A stretch of 29,293 nucleotides of DNA from CAZGTQ01 sp964528575 (lineage in GTDB: Bacteria > Planctomycetota > UBA1135 > GCA-002686595): assembly GCA_964528575.1 (NCBI GenBank), contig CAZGTQ010000063.1:1-29293 (forward strand), written 5' to 3'. Each line of letters starts with the position of its first letter. Positions within the stretch are counted from its first letter, which is position 1. The notes beneath the pieces were generated by a model, which was not told where the DNA came from, ran no database searches, and saw nothing but the letters and a program-made list of their open reading frames with translations. Positions 1-7,617 of the stretch are shown here, one piece after another. The position numbers were made by a program, and so were the translations under genes.

Positions 1-807
1 CCGGCGGGATGGAGCGCGCTCGATCTGCGCGAGCTGTGGCGCTTCCGCGAGCTCGTCGCGACGCTCGCGATCCGCGACGTGAAGCTGCGCTACAAGCAGA
101 CCGTCCTCGGCATCCTGTGGGTCGTCCTGCAGCCGCTCGCCGCCGCGCTGATCTTCGCGTTCCTGTTCGGCCGCGTCGCCGGCTTCTCCTCGGCGGGCGT
201 CCCGTACGTCGTCTTCGCACTGGCCGGGCTCGTCGGCTGGCAGCTCTTCCACACGGCACTGACGCAGGCGAGCAACTGCCTGCTCGCGAACGCGCAGCTC
301 GTGTCGAAGATCTGGTTCCACCGGCTCGCGTTGCCGCTCTCGACGGTGCCCGCGGCGCTGCTCGACTTCCTCGTCGCGTCGGCCGTGCTCGCGCTCCTGC
401 TGCTCGTGAACGGGATCGGGGTCCCGGCCGCAGTGCTGCTCCTGCCGGCGTGGATCGCGCTGCTGCTCGCGCTCGCGCTCGGCCTGGGACTGTTCGCCGG
501 CGCGCTCGCGGTGCGCTACCGCGACGTGCAGCGGATCCTGCCGGTCGCGACGCAGCTCCTGCTCTACGCGAGCCCGGTCGCGTACACCGCGGCGACGGTC
601 CAGGAGCGCGTCTCCGCGGACATCTTCCGCGTCTACATGCTCAATCCGCTGGCGGGCCTGCTCGAGGCCCTGCGCTGGTCGCTCCTCGGCATCGCGCCGA
701 CGTCGTGGTCGGTCGTCGCGTACGCCGGCGCGACGAGCGTCGCCGTCCTCGTGGCGGGCGCGCTCTTCTTCCAGAACCGCGAGCGGAGCTTCGCCGATGT
801 CATCTGA
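1..807 (+). CDS. wzm: ABC-2 type polysaccharide export permease (5' end cut off)
   Basis: Inner-membrane permease of an ABC exporter for a lipid-linked polysaccharide (Wzm/TagG type). The reading frame is open from base 1 with a typical cytoplasmic N-terminal region (LWRFRELVATLAIRDVKLRYKQ), so the true start lies upstream of the window. The visible 268 residues contain the family hallmark 'RYKQTVLGILWVVLQP' leading into the first membrane helix. Further hydrophobic segments follow, consistent with six helices, and a late 'MLNPLAGLLEALRWSLLG' segment is typical of the family. The stop overlaps the next gene, the ATPase, by 11 bases, the usual wzm-wzt arrangement. Substrate identity is inferred only from the glycan genes downstream. 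A teichoic-acid type exporter is the alternative, but a Gram-negative setting fits better. Confidence 0.9.
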   Translation, partial: PAGWSALDLRELWRFRELVATLAIRDVKLRYKQTVLGILWVVLQPLAAALIFAFLFGRVAGFSSAGVPYVVFALAGLVGWQLFHTALTQASNCLLANAQLVSKIWFHRLALPLSTVPAALLDFLVASAVLALLLLVNGIGVPAAVLLLPAWIALLLALALGLGLFAGALAVRYRDVQRILPVATQLLLYASPVAYTAATVQERVSADIFRVYMLNPLAGLLEALRWSLLGIAPTSWSVVAYAGATSVAVLVAGALFFQNRERSFADVI

Positions 808-2080
808 AGCTCGCGCCATCCGCGCCGAAGGCCTCGGCAAACGCTACACGATCGTCGAGGGCGATCCGCGCCACACGACGCTGTCCGAGAAGCTCGTCGC
901 GACGCTGCGGCACCCGCTGCGGCGGCCGAAGCTGAAGAGCTTCTGGGCGCTACGCGACGTGTCGTTCGACGTCGCGCCGGGCGAGGTGCTCGGCATCGTC
1001 GGACGCAACGGCGCGGGCAAGAGCACGCTGCTCAAGGTGATGAGCCGCATCACCGCGCCGACCGCCGGACGCGTCGAGATGCGCGGCCGCGTCGGAAGCC
1101 TGCTCGAGGTCGGCACGGGCTTCCACAAGGAGCTCACGGGCCGCGAGAACATCTACCTCAACGGCGGGATCCTCGGCATGCGCCGCCGTGAGATCGGCCG
1201 CGTGTTCGACGAGATCGTCTCGTTCTCCGGCGTCGAGCGCTTCCTCGACACGCCGGTGAAGCGCTACAGCAGCGGCATGTACGTGCGCCTCGCCTTCGCG
1301 GTCGCGGCGCACCTCTCGCCGGAGATCCTGATCGTCGACGAGGTGCTCGCCGTCGGCGACGCCGAGTTCCAGCGCAAGTGCCTCGGCAAGATGAGCGAGG
1401 TGTCGCGCGCCGGCCGCACCGTGCTCTTCGTCAGCCACAACATGAACGCGGTGCTCAACCTGTGCACGCGCGCGATGCTCCTCGAGGACGGCAGCATCGC
1501 GTGCGCGGGCGCCGTGCCCGACGTCGTCGACGCGTATCTGCGCAACCGGCGCGGGCACGACGGCTTCGTCGCGGACGAGCGCGGCCGCGAGGGCGACGGG
1601 CGCGCCCGCATCGTCGACTTCGAGGTGCGACCGTTCCCGCCGCGCACGGGCGAGCCCACCGAGCTCGTGTTCACCGTCGAGCGCCGCGACCCGTCGCTGG
1701 GCGCGCTGCCGATCGAGCTCGGCGTCGGGCTCGAGACGATGCAGGGCTCGCGCGTGCTCGAGATGTACTCGCGCAACATGGGCGTCGGCTTCCCGCTGCG
1801 CTCCGACCGCGCGCGTTTCTCCGCCAGCGTCGATCGGCTGCCGCTCGTGCCCGGCAGCTACCGACTCAACCTCTGGGCCGGCTCGGGCGCCGCGTGCATC
1901 GACTTCGTGCGCGACGCGTTCGTGCTCGACGTCGACCCCGGAGCACTCGCCGGGGACGTCTTCGCCGAGGATTTCGGCTTCCCGGTCACCCTTCCCATGA
2001 CGTGGCGCGCCCTCGGGCGCGCACAGACCCCCGCGACCGTCCAATCGTCGGATCCGCAGCCATGCAACCCACAGCACTAG
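797..2080 (+). CDS. wzt: ABC transporter ATPase with C-terminal Wzt-type domain
   Basis: ATPase partner of the preceding permease, powering export of a finished polysaccharide. In the 427 residues, Walker A (GRNGAGKST) is at 69-77, the signature YSSGM at 157-161, Walker B (ILIVDE) at 177-182 and the switch His at 214. After residue 250 there is a further beta-rich domain of about 150 residues, as in Wzt proteins whose C-terminal domain recognises the modified end of the glycan chain (E. coli O8/O9a type). Such proteins work with a chain-terminating enzyme, and the next gene is a methyltransferase. The ATG at 797 lies inside the end of the permease gene. The carbohydrate-binding role of the tail is inference from family and position. 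Confidence 0.9.
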   Translation: MSSEARAIRAEGLGKRYTIVEGDPRHTTLSEKLVATLRHPLRRPKLKSFWALRDVSFDVAPGEVLGIVGRNGAGKSTLLKVMSRITAPTAGRVEMRGRVGSLLEVGTGFHKELTGRENIYLNGGILGMRRREIGRVFDEIVSFSGVERFLDTPVKRYSSGMYVRLAFAVAAHLSPEILIVDEVLAVGDAEFQRKCLGKMSEVSRAGRTVLFVSHNMNAVLNLCTRAMLLEDGSIACAGAVPDVVDAYLRNRRGHDGFVADERGREGDGRARIVDFEVRPFPPRTGEPTELVFTVERRDPSLGALPIELGVGLETMQGSRVLEMYSRNMGVGFPLRSDRARFSASVDRLPLVPGSYRLNLWAGSGAACIDFVRDAFVLDVDPGALAGDVFAEDFGFPVTLPMTWRALGRAQTPATVQSSDPQPCNPQH

Positions 2081-3024
2081 ACCTGGGCAGACGCGTCTTC
2101 CGCAAGATCGAGAGCATCACCGAGAGCACGCGCGCTCGGCGAGGGCGCGAGCGCATCGAGCGCATCGTCGCGGGCACACAGCACGCGCACTACGACTCGG
2201 AGAGCGCGTTCCAGCGCCTGCAAGACGCTTATTCGCCGCGGCCGGACTACGGCTACGACGCGCACGCGACGTGGTGGCGCGGCGTGCAGCGGGCGCAGTG
2301 GCTCATCCCGCTCGCGGGCCTGGAGCGACCGGGCGCGCGCGTGCTCGACGTCGCGTGCGGCGACGGGATGCTCGGCCGCGCGCTCGCGGACTACGGGCAC
2401 GACGTCGCGCTGACCGACGTCGAGGACTGGCGCGACCGGCGCGCGCTGAGGCTGCCGTTCCATGAGGCCGACGCCGCGCTCGGCCTGACGTTCGAGACCG
2501 GCCGCTTCGACGTCGTCACGTCGTACAACGCATTCATCCACTTCGCGGACCCCGCGACCGTGCTGGCCGAGATGGTGCGCGTGTGCAAGCCGGGCGGCGT
2601 CGTGCACCTCGAGTTCGGGTTCCTCTACCCGTGCGCGTGGGGGCTGCACGCGTACCGCACCGCGCGCATGCCGTACGCGCAGTTCCTGTTCTCGCCCGAC
2701 TTCCTGCGCGGCAAGCTCGACGAGCTCGGCTTCGACGCCTGGCCCGCGCGCCTGGGCAAGCCGCCGAAGGGTCTGATCCCGCTCAACGGCTGGCGCCTGG
2801 AGCAGTACCGCGAGATGTTCGAGGCGAGCGGCTGCGAGGCCGTCGCCGCGGGCACGCGCGAGGACGCCTCCAATCTCGACCTCGTCGAGCGCTTCCCGCT
2901 GGCGTTCGCGCAGCTCGGCCTGACGTACGCCGACCTCGTGACGACGACGTGCACGGTGACGCTGCGCAAGCCGTCGTCGCGCTCGTTCGCGGCCGGCGCG
3001 CCCTCGATCCACGGAGCGCGGTGA
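2062..3024 (+). CDS. SAM-dependent class I methyltransferase
   Basis: A 320-residue methyltransferase of the Methyltransf_11 kind. SAM-binding motif I (VLDVACGDG) is at residues 94-102. It is followed by a DV acidic turn and a motif near FDVVTSYNAFIHFADP, then 'VRVCKPGGVVHLEF', a standard post-catalytic strand. The start codon ATG at 2062 overlaps the ATPase gene by 19 bases and the stop overlaps the next GTG start (GTGA), so translation is probably coupled. The acceptor is not visible from sequence. Its position beside a Wzt with a C-terminal domain suggests it methylates the glycan, perhaps as a terminating cap; this is inference. The N-terminal 60 residues are basic and helical and do not match a domain I can name. 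Confidence 0.85.
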   Translation: MQPTALDLGRRVFRKIESITESTRARRGRERIERIVAGTQHAHYDSESAFQRLQDAYSPRPDYGYDAHATWWRGVQRAQWLIPLAGLERPGARVLDVACGDGMLGRALADYGHDVALTDVEDWRDRRALRLPFHEADAALGLTFETGRFDVVTSYNAFIHFADPATVLAEMVRVCKPGGVVHLEFGFLYPCAWGLHAYRTARMPYAQFLFSPDFLRGKLDELGFDAWPARLGKPPKGLIPLNGWRLEQYREMFEASGCEAVAAGTREDASNLDLVERFPLAFAQLGLTYADLVTTTCTVTLRKPSSRSFAAGAPSIHGAR

Positions 3025-5588
3025 ACCCGCGCCGCATCGCCCGCCTCGCCAAGGCCCCCGCGCGCCTGCTCCTGTTGGAGCCCGCGCGCCGGGCGCGCCG
3101 CGCGTGGCTCGCGCACCGCTCGCTCGTCCCCGAGCGGCTCGAGGGCGTGCTCGCGAAGGACGGCGGCCTGCCGGTGCGCGACGTGCGCTACCGGCCGTGG
3201 CCGTCTGGCGCAGCGCGCGAGGACTGGAGTGGAGTGCGCCCGACGTTCGAGCGCATCTTCCGCAGCGGCCGCGAGGGGCTGCCGCAGGAGCTCGCGCGCC
3301 GGTTCGAGGAGCGGTTCGCGAGCTACACCGGCGCGCGGCACGTGCTCCTGCTCCCCCACGGCACCGACGCGCTGCGCATCGCGCTCGCCGCGGTGCTCGA
3401 CACCGACGGCCTCGAGCCGGGCGGCGAGGTCATCGTGCCCAACCTCTCGTTCGTCGCGAGCACGACCGCGGCGCTCGACCGGCGCCTGTCGGTCGCGCTC
3501 GTCGACGTCGATCCCGACACGCTGCTGCTCGACCCCGAGCGCGTCGCCGAGGCGATCGTGCCCGGCCGCACGCGCGCGATCCTGCCGGTGCACCTGTTCG
3601 GCCAGACCGCGGACATGGTCGCGCTGCGCGACGTCGCGCGGCGCAACGGGCTCGCAATCGTCGAGGACGCCGCGCAGGCGCACGGCGCGATCCACGAGCT
3701 CGGCCGCGCAGGCACGCTCGGCGACGCCGCCGCGTTCAGCTTCCAGTCGTACAAGAACCTCGCGAGCGGCGAAGGCGGCGCGCTGACGACGAACGACGAG
3801 CGCGTGTACGAGCGCGCGTGGGCGATGCACAACGCGGGGCGCGCGCGCGTCGGCGGCGAGCGCTGGCTGCACGACTCCCTCGGCTGGAACGTGCGGCCGA
3901 GCGAGTACGTCGCGGCGGTGCTCCTGCAGCGGCTGGAGCGCCTCGAGGAGCAGCAGGAGCGGCGCGCCGAACGCTTCGCAGAGCTGCGTGCCGAGCTCGA
4001 GGACCTGGAGTCGGTCAAGCCGCTCGCGCTCGCGCCCGGCGTCGTGCGCCACGGTGTGCACATGTTCGTGCTGCGCTACGTGCCGGCGGCGTGCGGCGGC
4101 CTCGTCCAGGAGGACTGGGTGCGCGCGCTGAAGGCCGAAGGCGTGCCGATCCAGCCGCTCTACAACGGCCTCACGCAGGCGCAGCAGCCCGTGCTGCAGC
4201 GCATCGCGGCCGAGCGGCCCCGGTTCCTGCGCGCGCTGCCCACGCCCGTCGCCGACCGCGCCGTGCGCGAAGTGCTGTGGCTGCCGCACGACCTGTTCCT
4301 CGGGGACGAGAGCGACATGCGCGAGCTCGCCGCCGCGTTCCGCAAGGTCGAGCAGCGCTACCGGCCGCCGGTGTTCGCGCTGCCCGACGCGCCGGTCCCG
4401 CCCGAAGCGAACGGGAAGCCTGCGTCCAACGGGCGGCCGCACTGGAGCCCGTCGATCGAGCGCACCGAGCCGCTGCGCGTCGGCCTCGTCGGCGCGGGCG
4501 CGATGGGCGCGCTGCACGCGGACGCGCTCCGGCGCAACGCGCGCTTCGCGCTCGCGGCGGTCTGCGATGCGTCCCTGGACGCGGCGCGGCGCCTCGCGGA
4601 GCGCCACGGCTGCCGCGCACACGCGTCGGCGGCCGAGCTCGTCGCGAGCGAGGGGATCGACCTCGTCGTCGTCGCCGTTCCGCACCCGTTCCACGCCGAG
4701 GTCGCGGTCCCTGCGCTCGAGCGCGGGCTGCACGTCGTGTGCGAGAAGCCGCTCGCCGTGACGGCGGCCGCCGCCGACGCGATCGTGCGCGCCGCGCAGG
4801 GCGCCGCGGGGCTGTTCGCCGTCGTGCTCCAGAACCGGCTCGAGCCGGTCTACGTCGAGGCGCAGCGGCTGCTCGCGAGCGGCGAGCTCGGTCCGATCCG
4901 TCGCGCGTCGATCGTCGAGTCCGCGTGGCGCACGAGCGGCTACTTCGCGTCGAGCCCGTGGCGCGGCACGTGGAGCGGCGAGGGCGGCGGCGTGCTCGTC
5001 AACCAGGCGCCGCACGTGCTCGACCGCTACGTCTGGCTGTGCGGAGCGCCCGAGCGCGTGCTCGGCCTGTGCGACACGAACTTGCACGACATCGAGGTCG
5101 AGGACACGGCGAGCGCGATCCTGCGCCACGCGAGCGGCGCGCACGGTTACGTGCACGTCAGCACGACCGAGGCGCCGGCGATCGCGCACACGCTCGTCGC
5201 GTGCGACCGCGGGCGCATCGAGATCCGCGACGGCCGTCTGTTCGTCACGCGACTCGCGCGCTCGATCGACGAGGCCGCGCGCGACGGCGCCGCGTCGGCG
5301 CAACTGGACGGCGAGACGCGCGAAGTGCACGTCGCGCGCCTGGGCACGATCCCCGCGCAGCTCGACGCGTTCTGGTCGAACGTCGCCGCGGCCGCGGCGG
5401 GCGAAGCCGCGCTCGTCGCTCCCGGCTCCGAAGCGGTGCTCTCGGTCGAGCTGGCCAACGCGATCGCGCTCTCGTCGGCGCGCCGCGCGGAGGTGACGCT
5501 GCCGCTCGAGCGCGACGGGTTCGAGCGCTGGATCGAGTCGAAGCGGGCGGGCGCGACGGCACCGGCGCAGGTGGGCGCCGCTCGATGA
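3021..5588 (+). CDS. Fusion: DegT/DnrJ/EryC1/StrS aminotransferase + Gfo/Idh/MocA oxidoreductase
   Basis: One uninterrupted 855-residue frame encodes two sugar-nucleotide enzymes. Residues about 60-455 are a PLP-dependent aminotransferase of the DegT family, with VIVPNLSFVAS, 'VEDAAQAHGA' and the Schiff-base lysine K245 in SYKNLASGEGG. A Pro/Asn-rich linker runs to about residue 485. Residues 488-855 are an NAD(P)-dependent oxidoreductase with the Rossmann motif GLVGAGAMG and the catalytic CEKPLA motif near 574. In 3-amino-sugar pathways (for example WlbA/WlbE) an oxidoreductase of this family makes a 3-keto sugar that a DegT enzyme aminates, so the fusion could perform both steps; this is inference. 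Domain order is the reverse of reaction order. GTG at 3021 overlaps the methyltransferase stop, and the stop overlaps the next ATG. Confidence 0.9.
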   Translation: MNPRRIARLAKAPARLLLLEPARRARRAWLAHRSLVPERLEGVLAKDGGLPVRDVRYRPWPSGAAREDWSGVRPTFERIFRSGREGLPQELARRFEERFASYTGARHVLLLPHGTDALRIALAAVLDTDGLEPGGEVIVPNLSFVASTTAALDRRLSVALVDVDPDTLLLDPERVAEAIVPGRTRAILPVHLFGQTADMVALRDVARRNGLAIVEDAAQAHGAIHELGRAGTLGDAAAFSFQSYKNLASGEGGALTTNDERVYERAWAMHNAGRARVGGERWLHDSLGWNVRPSEYVAAVLLQRLERLEEQQERRAERFAELRAELEDLESVKPLALAPGVVRHGVHMFVLRYVPAACGGLVQEDWVRALKAEGVPIQPLYNGLTQAQQPVLQRIAAERPRFLRALPTPVADRAVREVLWLPHDLFLGDESDMRELAAAFRKVEQRYRPPVFALPDAPVPPEANGKPASNGRPHWSPSIERTEPLRVGLVGAGAMGALHADALRRNARFALAAVCDASLDAARRLAERHGCRAHASAAELVASEGIDLVVVAVPHPFHAEVAVPALERGLHVVCEKPLAVTAAAADAIVRAAQGAAGLFAVVLQNRLEPVYVEAQRLLASGELGPIRRASIVESAWRTSGYFASSPWRGTWSGEGGGVLVNQAPHVLDRYVWLCGAPERVLGLCDTNLHDIEVEDTASAILRHASGAHGYVHVSTTEAPAIAHTLVACDRGRIEIRDGRLFVTRLARSIDEAARDGAASAQLDGETREVHVARLGTIPAQLDAFWSNVAAAAAGEAALVAPGSEAVLSVELANAIALSSARRAEVTLPLERDGFERWIESKRAGATAPAQVGAAR

Positions 5589-6613
5589 AGAGCGCGCACG
5601 ACGGCGCGCCCGCGGTGAGCGTCATCGTCCCGACGCACGACCGCGAGGATCTGCTCGGCGAGACGCTGGAGAGCGTGCGCGCGCAGACGTTCGCCGCGTG
5701 GGAGTGCCTCGTCGTCGACGACGGGTCGACCGACGGCACCGAGGCGCTCGTGCGGCGGACGATCGAGCGCGAACCGCGCTTTCGCTACGTGCGTCAGGAG
5801 CGCAGCTCGGCGGCGAACGCGCGCAACCGCGGTCTCGCGCTCGCGCGCGGCCGCTACGTCACGTTCCTCGACTCGGACGACCTGTTCGCGCCCGACAAGC
5901 TCGCGTGGCAGTGCGCGGCGCTCGACGCGGCGCCCGACGCGGTCCTCGTCTACGGCGACACGTTCCAGTTCGAGCACGGCGCGCCCGAGCGCGGCGGGAT
6001 CTACCAGGACGGCGTGCCGCGACCCGCGGGACGGGCGTTCGAAGCGCTGCTCGCGTGCAGCAGCATCTACGCGCCGATGGCGCGCGCCGAGGCGCTGCGC
6101 GCTGTGGGCGGCTTCGACGCGTCGCTGCCATCGGCGGAGGACTGGGACGCGTGGATCGCGCTCTCGCGGCGCGGGCTGGTGCTGTACGAGCCGCGCGTCG
6201 CGCTGCGTTACCGCGTGCACGCGGGCAACAAGTCGTCGGACGTGCTGCGCAACCTGCGCTGCGCGCGACACGTCGCGCGCAAGCACCTGCGCGCGCTGCC
6301 GCTCGTCCGCCGCGCCGCGGTCGCGCTGCGCGTGCGCCGCTACTTCGCACGCGTCTACGGGCCGCGGCTCGTGGGCGCAGCGTACGCGCGCACGGCGGCC
6401 GGCGACTGGCGCGCGGCCCGCGAGCTGTGGCGCGCGCTCGCCGCCCTCGCGCCGCGCCGGCTCGCGAGCCGCAGCGCGCTCGCGCACGCGCTCTGGTCAC
6501 TCGTGCCGACCGGCGCGCCGCCGCCGTGGGAGCGCGGGCAGCGCCGAGCGGAGCGCGACGCCGCGCACGACGCGGAGCACGATTCCATGAAGGAAACGGA
6601 GGGCGCCCGATGA
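5585..6613 (+). CDS. Family 2 glycosyltransferase
   Basis: A 342-residue GT-A fold transferase that adds a sugar from a nucleotide donor. The nucleotide-binding VVDDGSTDG lies at about 43-51, and DSDD at 96-99 provides the metal-binding DxD-like site. SAEDWDAWIAL, near residue 180, holds the ED-W motif that usually carries the catalytic base. The C-terminal 100 residues are Arg/Ala-rich and helical. ATG at 5585 overlaps the preceding stop (ATGA) and the stop overlaps the next ATG, so it belongs to the same operon. Donor and acceptor cannot be read from sequence. Confidence 0.9.
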   Translation: MKSAHDGAPAVSVIVPTHDREDLLGETLESVRAQTFAAWECLVVDDGSTDGTEALVRRTIEREPRFRYVRQERSSAANARNRGLALARGRYVTFLDSDDLFAPDKLAWQCAALDAAPDAVLVYGDTFQFEHGAPERGGIYQDGVPRPAGRAFEALLACSSIYAPMARAEALRAVGGFDASLPSAEDWDAWIALSRRGLVLYEPRVALRYRVHAGNKSSDVLRNLRCARHVARKHLRALPLVRRAAVALRVRRYFARVYGPRLVGAAYARTAAGDWRAARELWRALAALAPRRLASRSALAHALWSLVPTGAPPPWERGQRRAERDAAHDAEHDSMKETEGAR

Positions 6614-7617
6614 GCGCTTTCGTGCGCCGCGTCGCCGCGAAGCTGCGCAATCGGCTCGTGCCGGGCGAGCTCGACCGCGAGCTCCGCAAGCACGTGCTGC
6701 GGCTCGAGTCGCGCGTCCAGTGGAACGAAGTGCGCCTGCGCTCGCTCCAGGAGGCGGCGGGTCGCATCGAGGCGCGCCTCGCGGCCGCCGCGGACGTCGG
6801 CGGGATCCGCGCGAACGAGTTCCGCGTGTTCTCGCAGTGGAACGAGGACGGGATCCTGCAGTGGCTCTGCCGCCACGTGCCTCTGCCGCGCCGTACGTTC
6901 GTCGAGATCGGCGTCGAGAGCTACGAGCAGGCGAACACGCTCTTCTTGCTGTCGAACGGCGGCTGGTCCGGGCTGGTGATCGACGGCGACGCGGAGCACA
7001 TCGCGCGCATCCGCTCGTCGCGCACGTATTGGCAACACGACCTCGAGGCGGTGCACGCGCTCGTCACCCGCGACAACGTCGAGAAGATCCTCGCGGAGCG
7101 CGGCGTGCGCGGCGACGTCGGGGTTCTGTCGATCGACATCGACGGCATGGACTACTGGGTTTGGGAGGCGATCGAGTCGACCTCGCCGGCGATCGTCGTC
7201 GTCGAGTACAACCACCGTTTCGGGCCGAGCGAGGCGGTGACCGTGCCGTACGACGAGCGCTTCGAGCGCCGCGCGGCGCACCACTCGCTCCTGTACTTCG
7301 GCGCGTCGCTGAAGGCGCTGTGCGAGCTCGGCGCGCGCAAAGGCTACGACTTCGTCGGCTGCGAGAGTCACGGCGTCAACGCGTTCTTCGTGCGGCGCGA
7401 CCTGCGGCCGGACGCGGTTCCCAGGACGACGTGCGAGGAGGGCTGGGTCGCCGGCTCGGGCTGCGAGGCGCACGACGAGCACGGCCGGCGCGTGCGGACG
7501 ACGCGGGACGAGGAGCGCGAGCTCGTGTGGAGCTTGCCGCTGGTTCGCGTCGGTGCAGAGCGCGTCGGTGCAGCGCGCGCCGACGGAGCGCACGGCGATG
7601 GGAACGCACGCGCGTAG
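6610..7617 (+). CDS. FkbM-like (methyltransferase-fold) protein in the glycan operon
   Basis: A 335-residue protein. Residues 20-60 are predicted helical and heptad-like, resembling a short coiled coil. The core starts with SQWNEDGILQWL (75-86), then FVEIGVESYEQANT, a glycine-containing strand-turn like SAM motif I, then GLVIDGD and 'LSIDIDGMDYWVW'. This pattern resembles FkbM-type methyltransferase proteins often found in polysaccharide clusters. Whether it binds SAM and what it methylates cannot be shown here. The last 25 residues (RVGAERVGAARADGAHGDG) are low-complexity and come partly from a 15-base tandem repeat. It starts 4 bases inside the preceding gene and overlaps the next start by 20 bases. 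Confidence 0.7.
   Translation: MSAFVRRVAAKLRNRLVPGELDRELRKHVLRLESRVQWNEVRLRSLQEAAGRIEARLAAAADVGGIRANEFRVFSQWNEDGILQWLCRHVPLPRRTFVEIGVESYEQANTLFLLSNGGWSGLVIDGDAEHIARIRSSRTYWQHDLEAVHALVTRDNVEKILAERGVRGDVGVLSIDIDGMDYWVWEAIESTSPAIVVVEYNHRFGPSEAVTVPYDERFERRAAHHSLLYFGASLKALCELGARKGYDFVGCESHGVNAFFVRRDLRPDAVPRTTCEEGWVAGSGCEAHDEHGRRVRTTRDEERELVWSLPLVRVGAERVGAARADGAHGDGNARA
7546..7575. repeat. 15-base tandem duplication at the end of the FkbM-like gene
   Basis: Two adjacent copies of a 15-base unit beginning cgcgtcggtgcag, with one mismatch near the end, encode RVGAE and RVGAA. They lie in the disordered tail just before the start of the next gene. Confidence 0.7.

Noticed and set aside
2625..5330. 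901-codon open frame on the minus strand
   Set aside because: It lies opposite the aminotransferase-oxidoreductase fusion. Composition is Arg/Ala/Val/His-rich with no domains, the usual shadow of a GC-rich gene.
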